From the NCBI GenBank assembly GCA_938044705.1, contig CALIOL010000025.1, forward strand, positions 1 to 34,898: a stretch of DNA of 34,898 nucleotides, given 5' to 3'. A program made the translations under genes and the position numbers. A model generated the notes under the pieces. It made no database searches. It saw nothing but the letters and a program-made list of their open reading frames with translations, and had not been told where the DNA came from. The DNA comes from an uncultured Ilumatobacter sp. GTDB lineage: Bacteria > Actinomycetota > Acidimicrobiia > Acidimicrobiales > Ilumatobacteraceae. Positions 8,923-17,124 of this stretch are shown here, piece by piece. Position 1 is the stretch's first letter. Each line of letters opens with the position of its first letter.

Positions 8923-9975
8923 ATGACGGTCAAAGTGATTCAGTGGGGGAGCGGCAACGTCGGGCGTGCTTCGATCGCGACCGTTGCTGGTCGGCCGGAC
9001 ATGGAGCTCGTCGGTCTCCTCGTCAACAACCCCGAAAAGGCCGGTCGCGACATCGGCGAACTCGGAGGCATCGCTCCGATCGGAGTCACGGCCACCGATG
9101 ACATCGACGAGATCATGTTGGCCGACGCAGATGTCGTCCTGCACATGCCGCTGCCGTCGCTGGTGCACGGCGATGATCCGGGTGCTGACCTCGACCACTT
9201 CTGTCGACTGCTGGCGAGCGGCAAGCACGTCGTCACGACCGTCGGATACATGTACCCGCAGGTGTATGGCGACGAGGTCATGGGTCGGCTGGAGCAGGCC
9301 TGCGCGCAGGGATCGTCAGCGTTTCACGGTACGGGAGCGAACCCGGGCTGGTTCGGGGATCTGCTGCCGCTCCTGATGACCGGCATGTCGCTGCGCGTCG
9401 ACCAGATTCGCGTGCAGGAGGTCAGCAACTTCCAGTACTACCCGTCACCGGAGATCATGTTCGAGATGATGAACTTCGGGCGTACACCTGCCGAGTTCGA
9501 GGCGCGGTCGGCGCGTCATCGCTCCTGGCTCGACGGGTTGTTCACCGAAGCGGTCCAGATGGTCGCGGACGGGATCGAAGCGGTCGTCGACGGCGTCACG
9601 TCCGACATGGAGACCTGGGTGACCGATCGCGATCTCGACACAGCGGCCGGCCGTGTTGCCGCAGGCACCGTTGCGGGCCAGCGTTGGCACTGGCGAGCGA
9701 TGAGCAACGGCCACGCACTCGTCCACCAGGAGACGGTGTGGCGGATGCACGGCGACGTCGCTCCTGAGTGGCCCACCGGTGACTGGTCGATCCGCATCTC
9801 CGGCAGCCCTGACATGGAGATCACGCTGCCGCACTCGTGGAACCGTGACGTGCTCGGCTCGACCGCGGCTCACGCGATCAACGCAGTGCCCTACCTGATG
9901 AACGCAGGGTCCGGGGTCAAGACGTTCCTCGACCTGCCGCTCATCGCTGGCCGAGGCAGCGCCTTCACGCCGTGA
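8923..9975 (+). CDS. Dihydrodipicolinate reductase-like (DapB-like) NAD(P)-binding protein
   Basis: MTVKVIQWGSGNVGRASIATVAGRPDMELVGLLVNNPEKAGRDIGEL..., 'GTGANPGWFGDLLP'; Rossmann N-terminus of DapB / 2,4-diaminopentanoate dehydrogenase-like proteins. Confidence 0.75.
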   Translation: MTVKVIQWGSGNVGRASIATVAGRPDMELVGLLVNNPEKAGRDIGELGGIAPIGVTATDDIDEIMLADADVVLHMPLPSLVHGDDPGADLDHFCRLLASGKHVVTTVGYMYPQVYGDEVMGRLEQACAQGSSAFHGTGANPGWFGDLLPLLMTGMSLRVDQIRVQEVSNFQYYPSPEIMFEMMNFGRTPAEFEARSARHRSWLDGLFTEAVQMVADGIEAVVDGVTSDMETWVTDRDLDTAAGRVAAGTVAGQRWHWRAMSNGHALVHQETVWRMHGDVAPEWPTGDWSIRISGSPDMEITLPHSWNRDVLGSTAAHAINAVPYLMNAGSGVKTFLDLPLIAGRGSAFTP

Positions 9976-11422
9976 CCAGCGGGGGAGCGGTGAAGTGCTG
10001 GCCGAGCACCGAGGAGATCTCCTCGCCCATGCTCAAGATCTTGTGATCTGACCACTTCGGTCCGATCAGCTGCATCCCGACAGGAAGTCCCTCGGCGGTC
10101 TGGCCGATCGGAATCGCAACGGATGGAAGGTGTGGCATCGTCGCCAGACCCGCCCAGAACAAGATGTTGCGGTACGGCTCGTCGGAGCCGTTGACCGAGA
10201 GTGTCCGCTTGCCGTAGGGCCGTTCCACATCGTGCGGGAATGCTGCGACCGGCTGGATCGGAGCGATCATCACATCGACGTCAGCGAACACATCGGCCCA
10301 CGCCGCTTGAGCGTGAGCCCGCTGCTCGTTCGCCGCGATCCAACCACGATGTGACAACGCGCTGTCGCGGGCGAACATCACGCCGTGGTCGTCGATGAAC
10401 TCATCGGTCCCGCCTGACTTGGCGACGACACCGTCCCATTTGTCGTTCGGGATTCCTGGCGACAATGTGGAGTTGAGCAAACGCATGTAGGTGCGGTGGA
10501 GATCAGCCGATGCCACAGCGGGACGGATGTCGGCGTCGACCTGGGCGCCCTCGTCGGCCAGCAGGCCCGCCGCCCGCGCGACGAGGTCCTTCACGCTGCT
10601 GTCGACCGGGGCCACGGGGTCGTCTGCCCAGACGCCGATTCGGAGGTTGGCGATGTCCGGCTGCTGCTCGAACCGAGGAAGCTCAGCGCCCGGAACACCA
10701 CCGAATGCCGAACCGGAGTTGGTCAGCACTTCGAGCAGGATTCGCAAGTCGCCGCACGAACGTCCGAGGGGGCCGAACACGCCGAGGTCGGAAGCGGCTG
10801 GGATGTGACCGCGACCCGAGACCAAACCGTGTGTGGTCTTGAGTCCGAAGATCCCGTTCAGTCCGGCCGGTTGGCGGATCGAATTGCCGATGTCGCTCCC
10901 GATCTCCGCCGTGGTGAAACCGCACGCGACAGCGACCGCCGCACCACCTGACGACCCTCCCGACGTGCGGGTGAGGTCCCACGGGTTGTTGGTCACCCCG
11001 TACACATCGTTGTACGTCTGGTGGTCGCCCGCCATGTACGGCACGTTGGTCTTTGCCCAGACGATTGCCCCCGCACGGCGCAGGAGTCGCACCACGTCGG
11101 CATCGCGTTGCGGGACGTGTTCCGCGAGTTCGGGCGCACCGGCCGCGGTGACCAGATCGAGCGTTTCGTAGCAGTCCTTGATCGTCATCGGGAGGCCGTG
11201 CAGCGGACCGCATCGCTCGCCAGCTGCGCGGGAATGGTCGGCTGCTTCGGCTTCGGCCCGAGCTCGCTCGATGTCGGTGGCGACCACGGCGTTGACCGCA
11301 GGATTCAGCCGGTCGATGTTGGCGAGCATCCCGTCGAGCAGTTCGACACTCGACACCTGTCGGCGCGTCAGCGCGATCAGGAGCTGAACTGTGGTCGCGG
11401 TCGTCAGGTCGAGAGTGGTCAC
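9965..11422 (-). CDS. Amidase signature family protein
   Basis: MTIKD (Lys), TSGGSSGGAAVAVACG, GSDIGNSIRQPA, GLKTTHG: amidase-signature Ser-Ser-Lys layout. Confidence 0.92.
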   Translation of the reverse strand: MTTLDLTTATTVQLLIALTRRQVSSVELLDGMLANIDRLNPAVNAVVATDIERARAEAEAADHSRAAGERCGPLHGLPMTIKDCYETLDLVTAAGAPELAEHVPQRDADVVRLLRRAGAIVWAKTNVPYMAGDHQTYNDVYGVTNNPWDLTRTSGGSSGGAAVAVACGFTTAEIGSDIGNSIRQPAGLNGIFGLKTTHGLVSGRGHIPAASDLGVFGPLGRSCGDLRILLEVLTNSGSAFGGVPGAELPRFEQQPDIANLRIGVWADDPVAPVDSSVKDLVARAAGLLADEGAQVDADIRPAVASADLHRTYMRLLNSTLSPGIPNDKWDGVVAKSGGTDEFIDDHGVMFARDSALSHRGWIAANEQRAHAQAAWADVFADVDVMIAPIQPVAAFPHDVERPYGKRTLSVNGSDEPYRNILFWAGLATMPHLPSVAIPIGQTAEGLPVGMQLIGPKWSDHKILSMGEEISSVLGQHFTAPPLVTA

Positions 11423-11487
11423 GGAGCGACAGTAGCCAGACCCGAAGGCGGCCTTTGCAGCCGCGGCTGCGGTCGTAGGATCCGGGT

Positions 11488-13179
11488 GTGCCCGAGATCT
11501 CGTACGACCGCTACCCGAGTTACGACGACCTCACCGGTTGGTTGGAGCAATTCGCCGCAGACTTCCCCGACCTCGTTCGCCTGACGTCCATCGGGCAGTC
11601 CTACGAGGGGCGTGAGCTGTGGTTGCTGACCGTGACCAATCATGCGGTCGGCTCGCCCGACGAGAAGCCTGCGATCTGGATCGATGGAAACATCCATGCC
11701 TCCGAAGTCACCGCAGCGATGGCGATCGTGCACCTCGTCGATCACCTCACCGGGTCGTTCGGTGCCGACGACGACATCACCCGGGCGCTCGACACGCGCA
11801 CCTTCTATCTCGTTCCTCGTGTCAACCCGGACGGTGCTGAGCTCGCAGGCGCCGAGCTGCCGTCTTTCGTGCGCGGGAGCGTCCACCCGTGGCCGTTCAC
11901 GGAACAACAGGCCGGACTCGTCGGCGAGGACATCGACAAAGACGGTCGGATCCTGCAGATGCGCATTCAGGACCGGAACGGTGCGTGGAAACCGTACGGC
12001 AACGACCCGCGCCTTCTGGTCGCCCGCGAGCCAGACGAAGAAGGCGATGGGCCCTACTACCGGCTGCTCGGCGAAGGTCTCATTCACGACTACGACGGCG
12101 TTCTCGTTCCGTCGGCGCCCTTCAAGGAAGGCATCGACCCGAACCGGCAGTTCCCCTACAAGTGGGAACGCAAGGTCGACGGCCCGTGGGGTGCAGGGGA
12201 GTACCCGGGAAGCGAACCGGAGATCGCCGCCTTGCTTGCGGCGGTGACCGAACGCAAGAACATCTGTGCGTACTTCGCGTATCACACGTTCTCCGGCGTC
12301 CACATCCGCGCCTACAGCGACCAGCCCGACGAGTCCTTCGCCGCCGACGACCTGTGGACTTACGAGGTGCTGGGTCAGATGGCGACCGACCTCACCGGAT
12401 ATGCAGCGATCTCGGGGTACCACGACTTCCGCTATCACCCGAAGAGCGTGATCCACGGGGTCGGCACCGACTGGGCGTACGACCACCTCGGTGTGTACGC
12501 CTGGACCACCGAGTTCTGGAACGCGCTGCACGCGGCAGGGCTCGACGACGCCCACCCACTCGAGTGGTACCGCACACATCCGCTCGACGAAGAACTCCAG
12601 TTGCTCGCCTGGGTCGACGAGAACGTGCCCGGCGGATACGTCGACTGGTACGAGTACGAGCACCCTCAGCTGGGGCGTGTGGAACTCGGTGGCTGGCACA
12701 GCGAGCTGGTTTTTCGCAACCCTCCCGTTCACCTCCTCGAAGCGGAGATCCGACCGCATTCCCAACTCGCTGTTCGGACTGCGCTCTCGTCGCCGCTGCT
12801 GCGGCATCGAGACACGCTCGTCGATCGGCTCGGAGACGACACCTGGAGGATCCGGGTCGTTGTCGAGAACGCCGGATGGATGACCACCTCGGTCACCAGC
12901 CGAGCGGTCGACAGCGGCTACGTACGCCCGATGATCGCCCGGATCGAGCTCCCGGTCGACGCCACGCTGGTGACCGGTGAGCAACGAATCGATCTCGGGC
13001 AGCTCGACGGGCGCGCGCAAATGCAGAACGCCGTCCGATCATTCGCCTCCGGCTCCGACGGCACCGACGATCGAGCGGTCGCCGAGTGGATCGTGCGAGC
13101 TCCGGCCGAATCGGTCTGCTCGGTCGAGGTCGCACACGATCGAGCCGGAACGATCCGAACGACGGTCGACCTGGTCTGA
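11488..13179 (+). CDS. M14 family zinc carboxypeptidase
   Basis: SYDDLTGWLEQFAADFPDLVRLTSIGQSYEGRELW, HxxE zinc motif (GNIHASEV), VPRVNPDGAE, FAYHTFSG. Confidence 0.88.
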   Translation: MPEISYDRYPSYDDLTGWLEQFAADFPDLVRLTSIGQSYEGRELWLLTVTNHAVGSPDEKPAIWIDGNIHASEVTAAMAIVHLVDHLTGSFGADDDITRALDTRTFYLVPRVNPDGAELAGAELPSFVRGSVHPWPFTEQQAGLVGEDIDKDGRILQMRIQDRNGAWKPYGNDPRLLVAREPDEEGDGPYYRLLGEGLIHDYDGVLVPSAPFKEGIDPNRQFPYKWERKVDGPWGAGEYPGSEPEIAALLAAVTERKNICAYFAYHTFSGVHIRAYSDQPDESFAADDLWTYEVLGQMATDLTGYAAISGYHDFRYHPKSVIHGVGTDWAYDHLGVYAWTTEFWNALHAAGLDDAHPLEWYRTHPLDEELQLLAWVDENVPGGYVDWYEYEHPQLGRVELGGWHSELVFRNPPVHLLEAEIRPHSQLAVRTALSSPLLRHRDTLVDRLGDDTWRIRVVVENAGWMTTSVTSRAVDSGYVRPMIARIELPVDATLVTGEQRIDLGQLDGRAQMQNAVRSFASGSDGTDDRAVAEWIVRAPAESVCSVEVAHDRAGTIRTTVDLV

Positions 13180-13355
13180 CTTTTGGTTGCGTATCGAACC
13201 CGCCGACGGAGAGAAATCGACCGTGCGCTGGTGCGCGTCACCGTCTACACATGAGTGAAGCGCCACACGGCGTACCGATTTCACACAGAGAATTTCGTGG
13301 CACGTCCCGTTTCGTGGGGTACTGCTGTGCGACCATTTGTGTCCGGAGGTGAACC

Positions 13356-13883
13356 ATGTCCGTCCCCGTACTTCTGCTCGATGCCACATGGCGAATCGAT
13401 CGCGTCATCGGTGTGAATCACGCCTGCAGCCTGCTCGTGTCGAACGAAGCGGTCGCAGCGTCCGCGGAGATCGCGCTCGTCATGCACTCACCGTCGATCA
13501 CCGTCGAGATTCCTTCGGTGATCGCCCGCACGACCGTGGTGAGTCGCCGCCGCGAACGCACGCCGGGCTGTAACGCTCGCCGTGTCCGCCAGCGGGACAA
13601 TCATGTGTGCCAGTTCGTCATCGATGGCACGCCGTGCGATGCGCCCGGCGACTCGGTCGACCACCTGGTGCCGTCGTCGCGCGGTGGCGAGAACACCTGG
13701 GTGAATCTCGTCGCTTCATGCAAGGCGCACAACAACGTGAAGGCCGACCGGTCGCTGGATCAGATGACCGACCGTTTCGGCTGGCGCCTGCGCCGTGAGC
13801 CGTTCCCGCCGTCCTATGCCCAGATGCAGGTCGCGTCGATCCGGCGTTGCGTGCCGGCATGGGAGCCCTTCCTCGTCGCGTGA
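13356..13883 (+). CDS. HNH endonuclease
   Basis: CQFVIDGTPCDAPGDSVDHLVPSSRGGENTWVNLVASCKAHNNVKADRS; strong Shine-Dalgarno (ggaggtga) upstream of ATG. Confidence 0.85.
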   Translation: MSVPVLLLDATWRIDRVIGVNHACSLLVSNEAVAASAEIALVMHSPSITVEIPSVIARTTVVSRRRERTPGCNARRVRQRDNHVCQFVIDGTPCDAPGDSVDHLVPSSRGGENTWVNLVASCKAHNNVKADRSLDQMTDRFGWRLRREPFPPSYAQMQVASIRRCVPAWEPFLVA

Positions 13884-13929
13884 CGTTGCGAGGAAGCGGC
13901 GCCGACGCGTCTGCGCGAGAGTCGTGGCC

Positions 13930-14709
13930 ATGACCTTTCCGAACTTCGCGGGCAAGCACGACGCCGACGCGGTGCTGACACCATCGTCGTTGCTCGCACA
14001 CCGCCTAGATCAGCTCGGAGAATCGCTGCCGGACAACGTGCCGTCCCGGCTCGTGATGATCTACCAGCCGCAGCTGCTCAGCGCGATCCGCTCGTTGGAG
14101 AAGACCACGCTGGTGAACGTCGGGGGACTCACGCAAACGGTTCACGCGCTCGACCGCACGAACGGTGAGGTCGGCGTCGTTGGCGGGTTCGGGATCGGTT
14201 CGCCCGCTGCCGTTGCCGTGCTCGAAGAGATGATTGCGCTCGGCATCACCAAGTTCATGAGCATCGGAGCGGCGGGGGCGATCGCCGACCTCTCGATCGG
14301 CGACCTCGTCGTGTGCGACAGTGCGATCCGCGACGAGGGCACGTCACACCACTACGCCGCCGCCGACGTCGAAGCTGGTCCCGACGCGGAGCTCACTCAG
14401 GCAATGGTCAGTGCGTTCGAGTCGTCGGGCACGGAACACCTCGTCGGCAAGACGTGGACGATCGATGCGCTCTTTCGGGAGACTCCGCAGGAGGTTCGTC
14501 ACTACGCAGGCGACGGCGTGATCACCGTCGAGATGGAAGCCGCAGCGCTCTTCATCGTCGCCGCTGCCCGCGGCGTCCAACTCGGGGCGGGGTTCTGTGT
14601 CAGCGACTTGCTCGCTGGCGGTACCTGGCGAGCGGCCTTCGACTCCGATCGCCTGGTCGGCAACATGTGGAAGCTGTTCGAGACCAGCGTGTCGGTGCTC
14701 GAGGGCTGA
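13930..14709 (+). CDS. Nucleoside phosphorylase (uridine/purine phosphorylase-like)
   Basis: GGFGIGSPAAVAVLEEMIALGITKFMSIGAAGAI...VITVEMEAAALFIVAAARG, PNP/UDP phosphorylase signature. Confidence 0.85.
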   Translation: MTFPNFAGKHDADAVLTPSSLLAHRLDQLGESLPDNVPSRLVMIYQPQLLSAIRSLEKTTLVNVGGLTQTVHALDRTNGEVGVVGGFGIGSPAAVAVLEEMIALGITKFMSIGAAGAIADLSIGDLVVCDSAIRDEGTSHHYAAADVEAGPDAELTQAMVSAFESSGTEHLVGKTWTIDALFRETPQEVRHYAGDGVITVEMEAAALFIVAAARGVQLGAGFCVSDLLAGGTWRAAFDSDRLVGNMWKLFETSVSVLEG

Positions 14710-14758
14710 CTGCCACGTGGCCTCGCCGCGGACCTGAGCAGCGTGCGACACTCGCCTC

Positions 14759-15304
14759 ATGCAGTTCCTGGATCCACGCGGGGTGCCCAGTCGAGAGATC
14801 GAGCCGTACGAGCTCAGCGCCGATCTGAGCGAGGGCGACACCGTCGCCCTGTTCGCGAACGGCTTCCCCGATTCAGTCGCATTTCTCGATCACGTCGAGA
14901 GCTCGCTCGGAGCGCAGCTGCCAGGCGTCGAGTTCCTGAAGCTGAACAAAGGCAATGCGAGTGCACTCGCCTCCGACGAGCATCTCTCGGCGATCGCCGA
15001 TTCCTGTTCGGCTGTGGTCGCCGCGTACGGGCATTGAGGCAGCTGCACGTCCGGCACCGTGCGTGACGGAATCGAAGCAGCTCGCCGAGGCGTCGCGTCG
15101 GTCGCTCTGGTGACAGAGCAGTTCTGGTTGCAGGGCGACTCGGTCGCGGTCTCCGCCGGGATGCCGGACCTCCCTCGACTCCGACTGCCTCACCCGGTTG
15201 CCGGCACCGGACACGACGCCATGGCCCGAGTGGCCGACCAGTTCGCCGCACGCATCGTCGAAGTGCTTCGCGGGCAGGCGCTTGCGGACAACGTCGTCGC
15301 ATGA
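14759..15304 (+). CDS. UGSC family selenoprotein; in-frame TGA at 15035-15037 read as Sec (residue 93 of 181)
   Basis: ORF 14759..15037 continues in the same frame as ORF 15059..15304: ...IADSCSAVVAAYGH-U-GSCTSGTVRDGIEAARRGVASVALVTEQFW.... The residues around the TGA spell the defining U-G-S-C motif, and a SECIS-like hairpin follows directly. Confidence 0.9.
15035..15086 (+). promoter_or_regulatory. Putative bacterial SECIS element for the UGSC selenoprotein
   Basis: Immediately after TGA: GGCAGCTGC (15038-15046) pairs with GCAGCT-C-GCC (15077-15086, one bulged C). Apical stem CCGT (15057-15060) / ACGG (15066-15069) with loop GCGTG (15061-15065), G at first loop position, 23 nt after the UGA. 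Manual folding only. Confidence 0.75.
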
Positions 15305-16395
15305 TGCTCGAAGCACCGGACGAGGCAGCAGCGCTCGAGCTGCTCCATGCCTCGGGATGTACCGACGGGCTGCCCGTGGTCATTCCCACGCAAGGACGCG
15401 TCGACCGACTCGTGCTCGCGTCGGGACTCGACGCCGACCACCTGCTCGGCGAGATGGGCCCGGGCGGAGGAGCGGCGACCATCGAGAAGATCGCCACCAA
15501 CGCGGTGATGGCCGGGTGCGCCACCGATCACATGCCGGTCGTCGTCGCGGCGATTCGTGCGCTGCTCCGCCCCGAGTTCGATCTCGGCGAGATGCAGGCG
15601 ACGACGCACAGCACGGCGCCACTGATGATCGTGAGCGGACCAATGGTTCGACACTGCGACATCGCGTGCGGATTCGGAGCGCTGGGTCCCGGTCATCGAG
15701 CAAATGCGTCGATCGGGCGAGCGGTTCGGCTGTGCATGATGAACATCGGCGATGCTCGACCCGGGGTGTCGGACATGGCGCTCCTCGGACATCCGGGCAA
15801 GTTCGGGTTCTGCCTCGCTGAGGACGAGGCTGCGTCACCCTGGGAGTCGCTCGGCCGGTCGGCCGGCTTCTCGATCGAGGAATCGGTGGTCACCATCCTC
15901 GGCGCCGAAGCCCCGCACTCGGTCGTGTTCACCAACGATGCCGACGACGCCGACTCGCCGTCGAGGTTGCTTCGAGCCGTCGCGGCCGTCATCGCCAACA
16001 CCGGATCGAACAATGCGAACTTCGGCGCGGGTTCGGTCGCGGTGGCCTTCAACCCGGAGCACGCAGAGGTCCTCGCCGCGGCCGGAATGGACCGGGCAAA
16101 GGTCCAAGCGGAGCTCCATCGTCTCGCCACGAACACTCGCGGTCACCTTCGATCGTTGAATACCGGGTTCCTTAGGGCGGGCGACGAGGACGACGTCGTG
16201 CACGCCGTTCGTCGACCCGGCGACATCGTCGTGTTCGTCGCTGGTGGCAGCGGGCTCTATTCCGCTGTGTTCCCCTCGTGGGCTGCGGGCGCACATCGCA
16301 ACGCCGTCGTACGCGAGCCGATCGTGACAGGTGAGTCGTGTGAAGTCCCGTGGGCAGCGGCCGCCCCGCCGGCAGGCGCCCCGACTCAGAGCTGA
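15301..16395 (+). CDS. Conserved Cys-containing protein, putative partner of the UGSC selenoprotein
   Basis: ATG overlaps the UGSC gene stop (ATGA). Conserved-looking motifs SGCTDGLPVVIPT, AGCATDHMPVVVAAI, QATTHSTAPLMIVSGP, LGPGHRANASIGRAVRL, GDARPGVSDMALLGHPGKFGFCLAEDE. Confidence 0.75.
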   Translation: MMLEAPDEAAALELLHASGCTDGLPVVIPTQGRVDRLVLASGLDADHLLGEMGPGGGAATIEKIATNAVMAGCATDHMPVVVAAIRALLRPEFDLGEMQATTHSTAPLMIVSGPMVRHCDIACGFGALGPGHRANASIGRAVRLCMMNIGDARPGVSDMALLGHPGKFGFCLAEDEAASPWESLGRSAGFSIEESVVTILGAEAPHSVVFTNDADDADSPSRLLRAVAAVIANTGSNNANFGAGSVAVAFNPEHAEVLAAAGMDRAKVQAELHRLATNTRGHLRSLNTGFLRAGDEDDVVHAVRRPGDIVVFVAGGSGLYSAVFPSWAAGAHRNAVVREPIVTGESCEVPWAAAAPPAGAPTQS

Positions 16396-17021
16396 GCGAA
16401 GCGATCGTCCAAGACGTCAGCCCAGACCTGGTTGCCCTGGTCGCTCAGGTGGAGCCCGTCGACGGTGTCGTCTCGACGGAGTGCTCCCGCACCATCATCG
16501 AACGCCGGGTACAGGTCGAGCAGCTCGACACCTCGCTCGTCAGTCAACGAACGGATGGCGTCGTTGGCCGCCACCACCTCGCTGGCGCGATCCGCCCGCG
16601 GCAGCAGCGTCTGCACGATGACCGTCGTCTCCGGCGCCGTCCGCTCGAACTCGTCCAAGATCAACCGGAGGTGTCGGACGGTCCACGACGGAGACTGGCC
16701 GTCTCGAATGTCGTTCGTCCCGGTGAGGATGAACACCGAGGACGGGCGAGCTGCCGCCACGGTTTCGGCAACGTCGACCAGTTGCGCAGTCGTGTAGCCG
16801 GAATATCCCTCGTTGGCGATTTCTCGGTCGGCAAACGTCGACGCCCACGGGCCCTGCTCGGTGATGCTGTCGCCCAGCATCACGATGGTCGACGCATCGA
16901 TCGGGAGACGTTCGACGTCTCGGCCGCCGCGTCCCGACCACACCCAGGCAGCGAGTGAGAGCCCGAGCAACACCGCCCCGAGGCCAGCGCCGACGATGGC
17001 GGGGCGCTTCGGGATCTGCAT
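16386..17021 (-). CDS. Membrane-anchored SGNH/GDSL-type esterase
   Basis: MQIPKRPAIVGAGLGAVLLGLSLAAWVW anchor, then IVMLGDSITEQGPW, LTGTNDIRDG, DGLHLSDQGNQVWADVL. Confidence 0.85.
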   Translation of the reverse strand: MQIPKRPAIVGAGLGAVLLGLSLAAWVWSGRGGRDVERLPIDASTIVMLGDSITEQGPWASTFADREIANEGYSGYTTAQLVDVAETVAAARPSSVFILTGTNDIRDGQSPSWTVRHLRLILDEFERTAPETTVIVQTLLPRADRASEVVAANDAIRSLTDERGVELLDLYPAFDDGAGALRRDDTVDGLHLSDQGNQVWADVLDDRFAQL

Positions 17022-17124
17022 CACGACATGGTCGCGCGTTTCTCGCCGCAGTAGGCATCTCTCGGCGACGCCGACGACTACGTTTCGACAGACCGATCGA
17101 GCCAGACGACAGCGAGGAACACCC

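Noticed and set aside
11419-13020. Minus-strand ORF (533 aa)
   Set aside because: Shadow of the M14 carboxypeptidase; no recognisable motifs.
15059-15304. Independent 81-aa protein with GTG start
   Set aside because: Same frame as ORF 14759..15037 and better explained as the C-terminal part of the UGSC selenoprotein after Sec insertion.
14759-15304. UGSC gene as a pseudogene with a nonsense mutation
   Set aside because: The stop is TGA within the U-G-S-C motif, followed by a SECIS-like hairpin and intact downstream coding with ATGA coupling; decay would not predict this combination.
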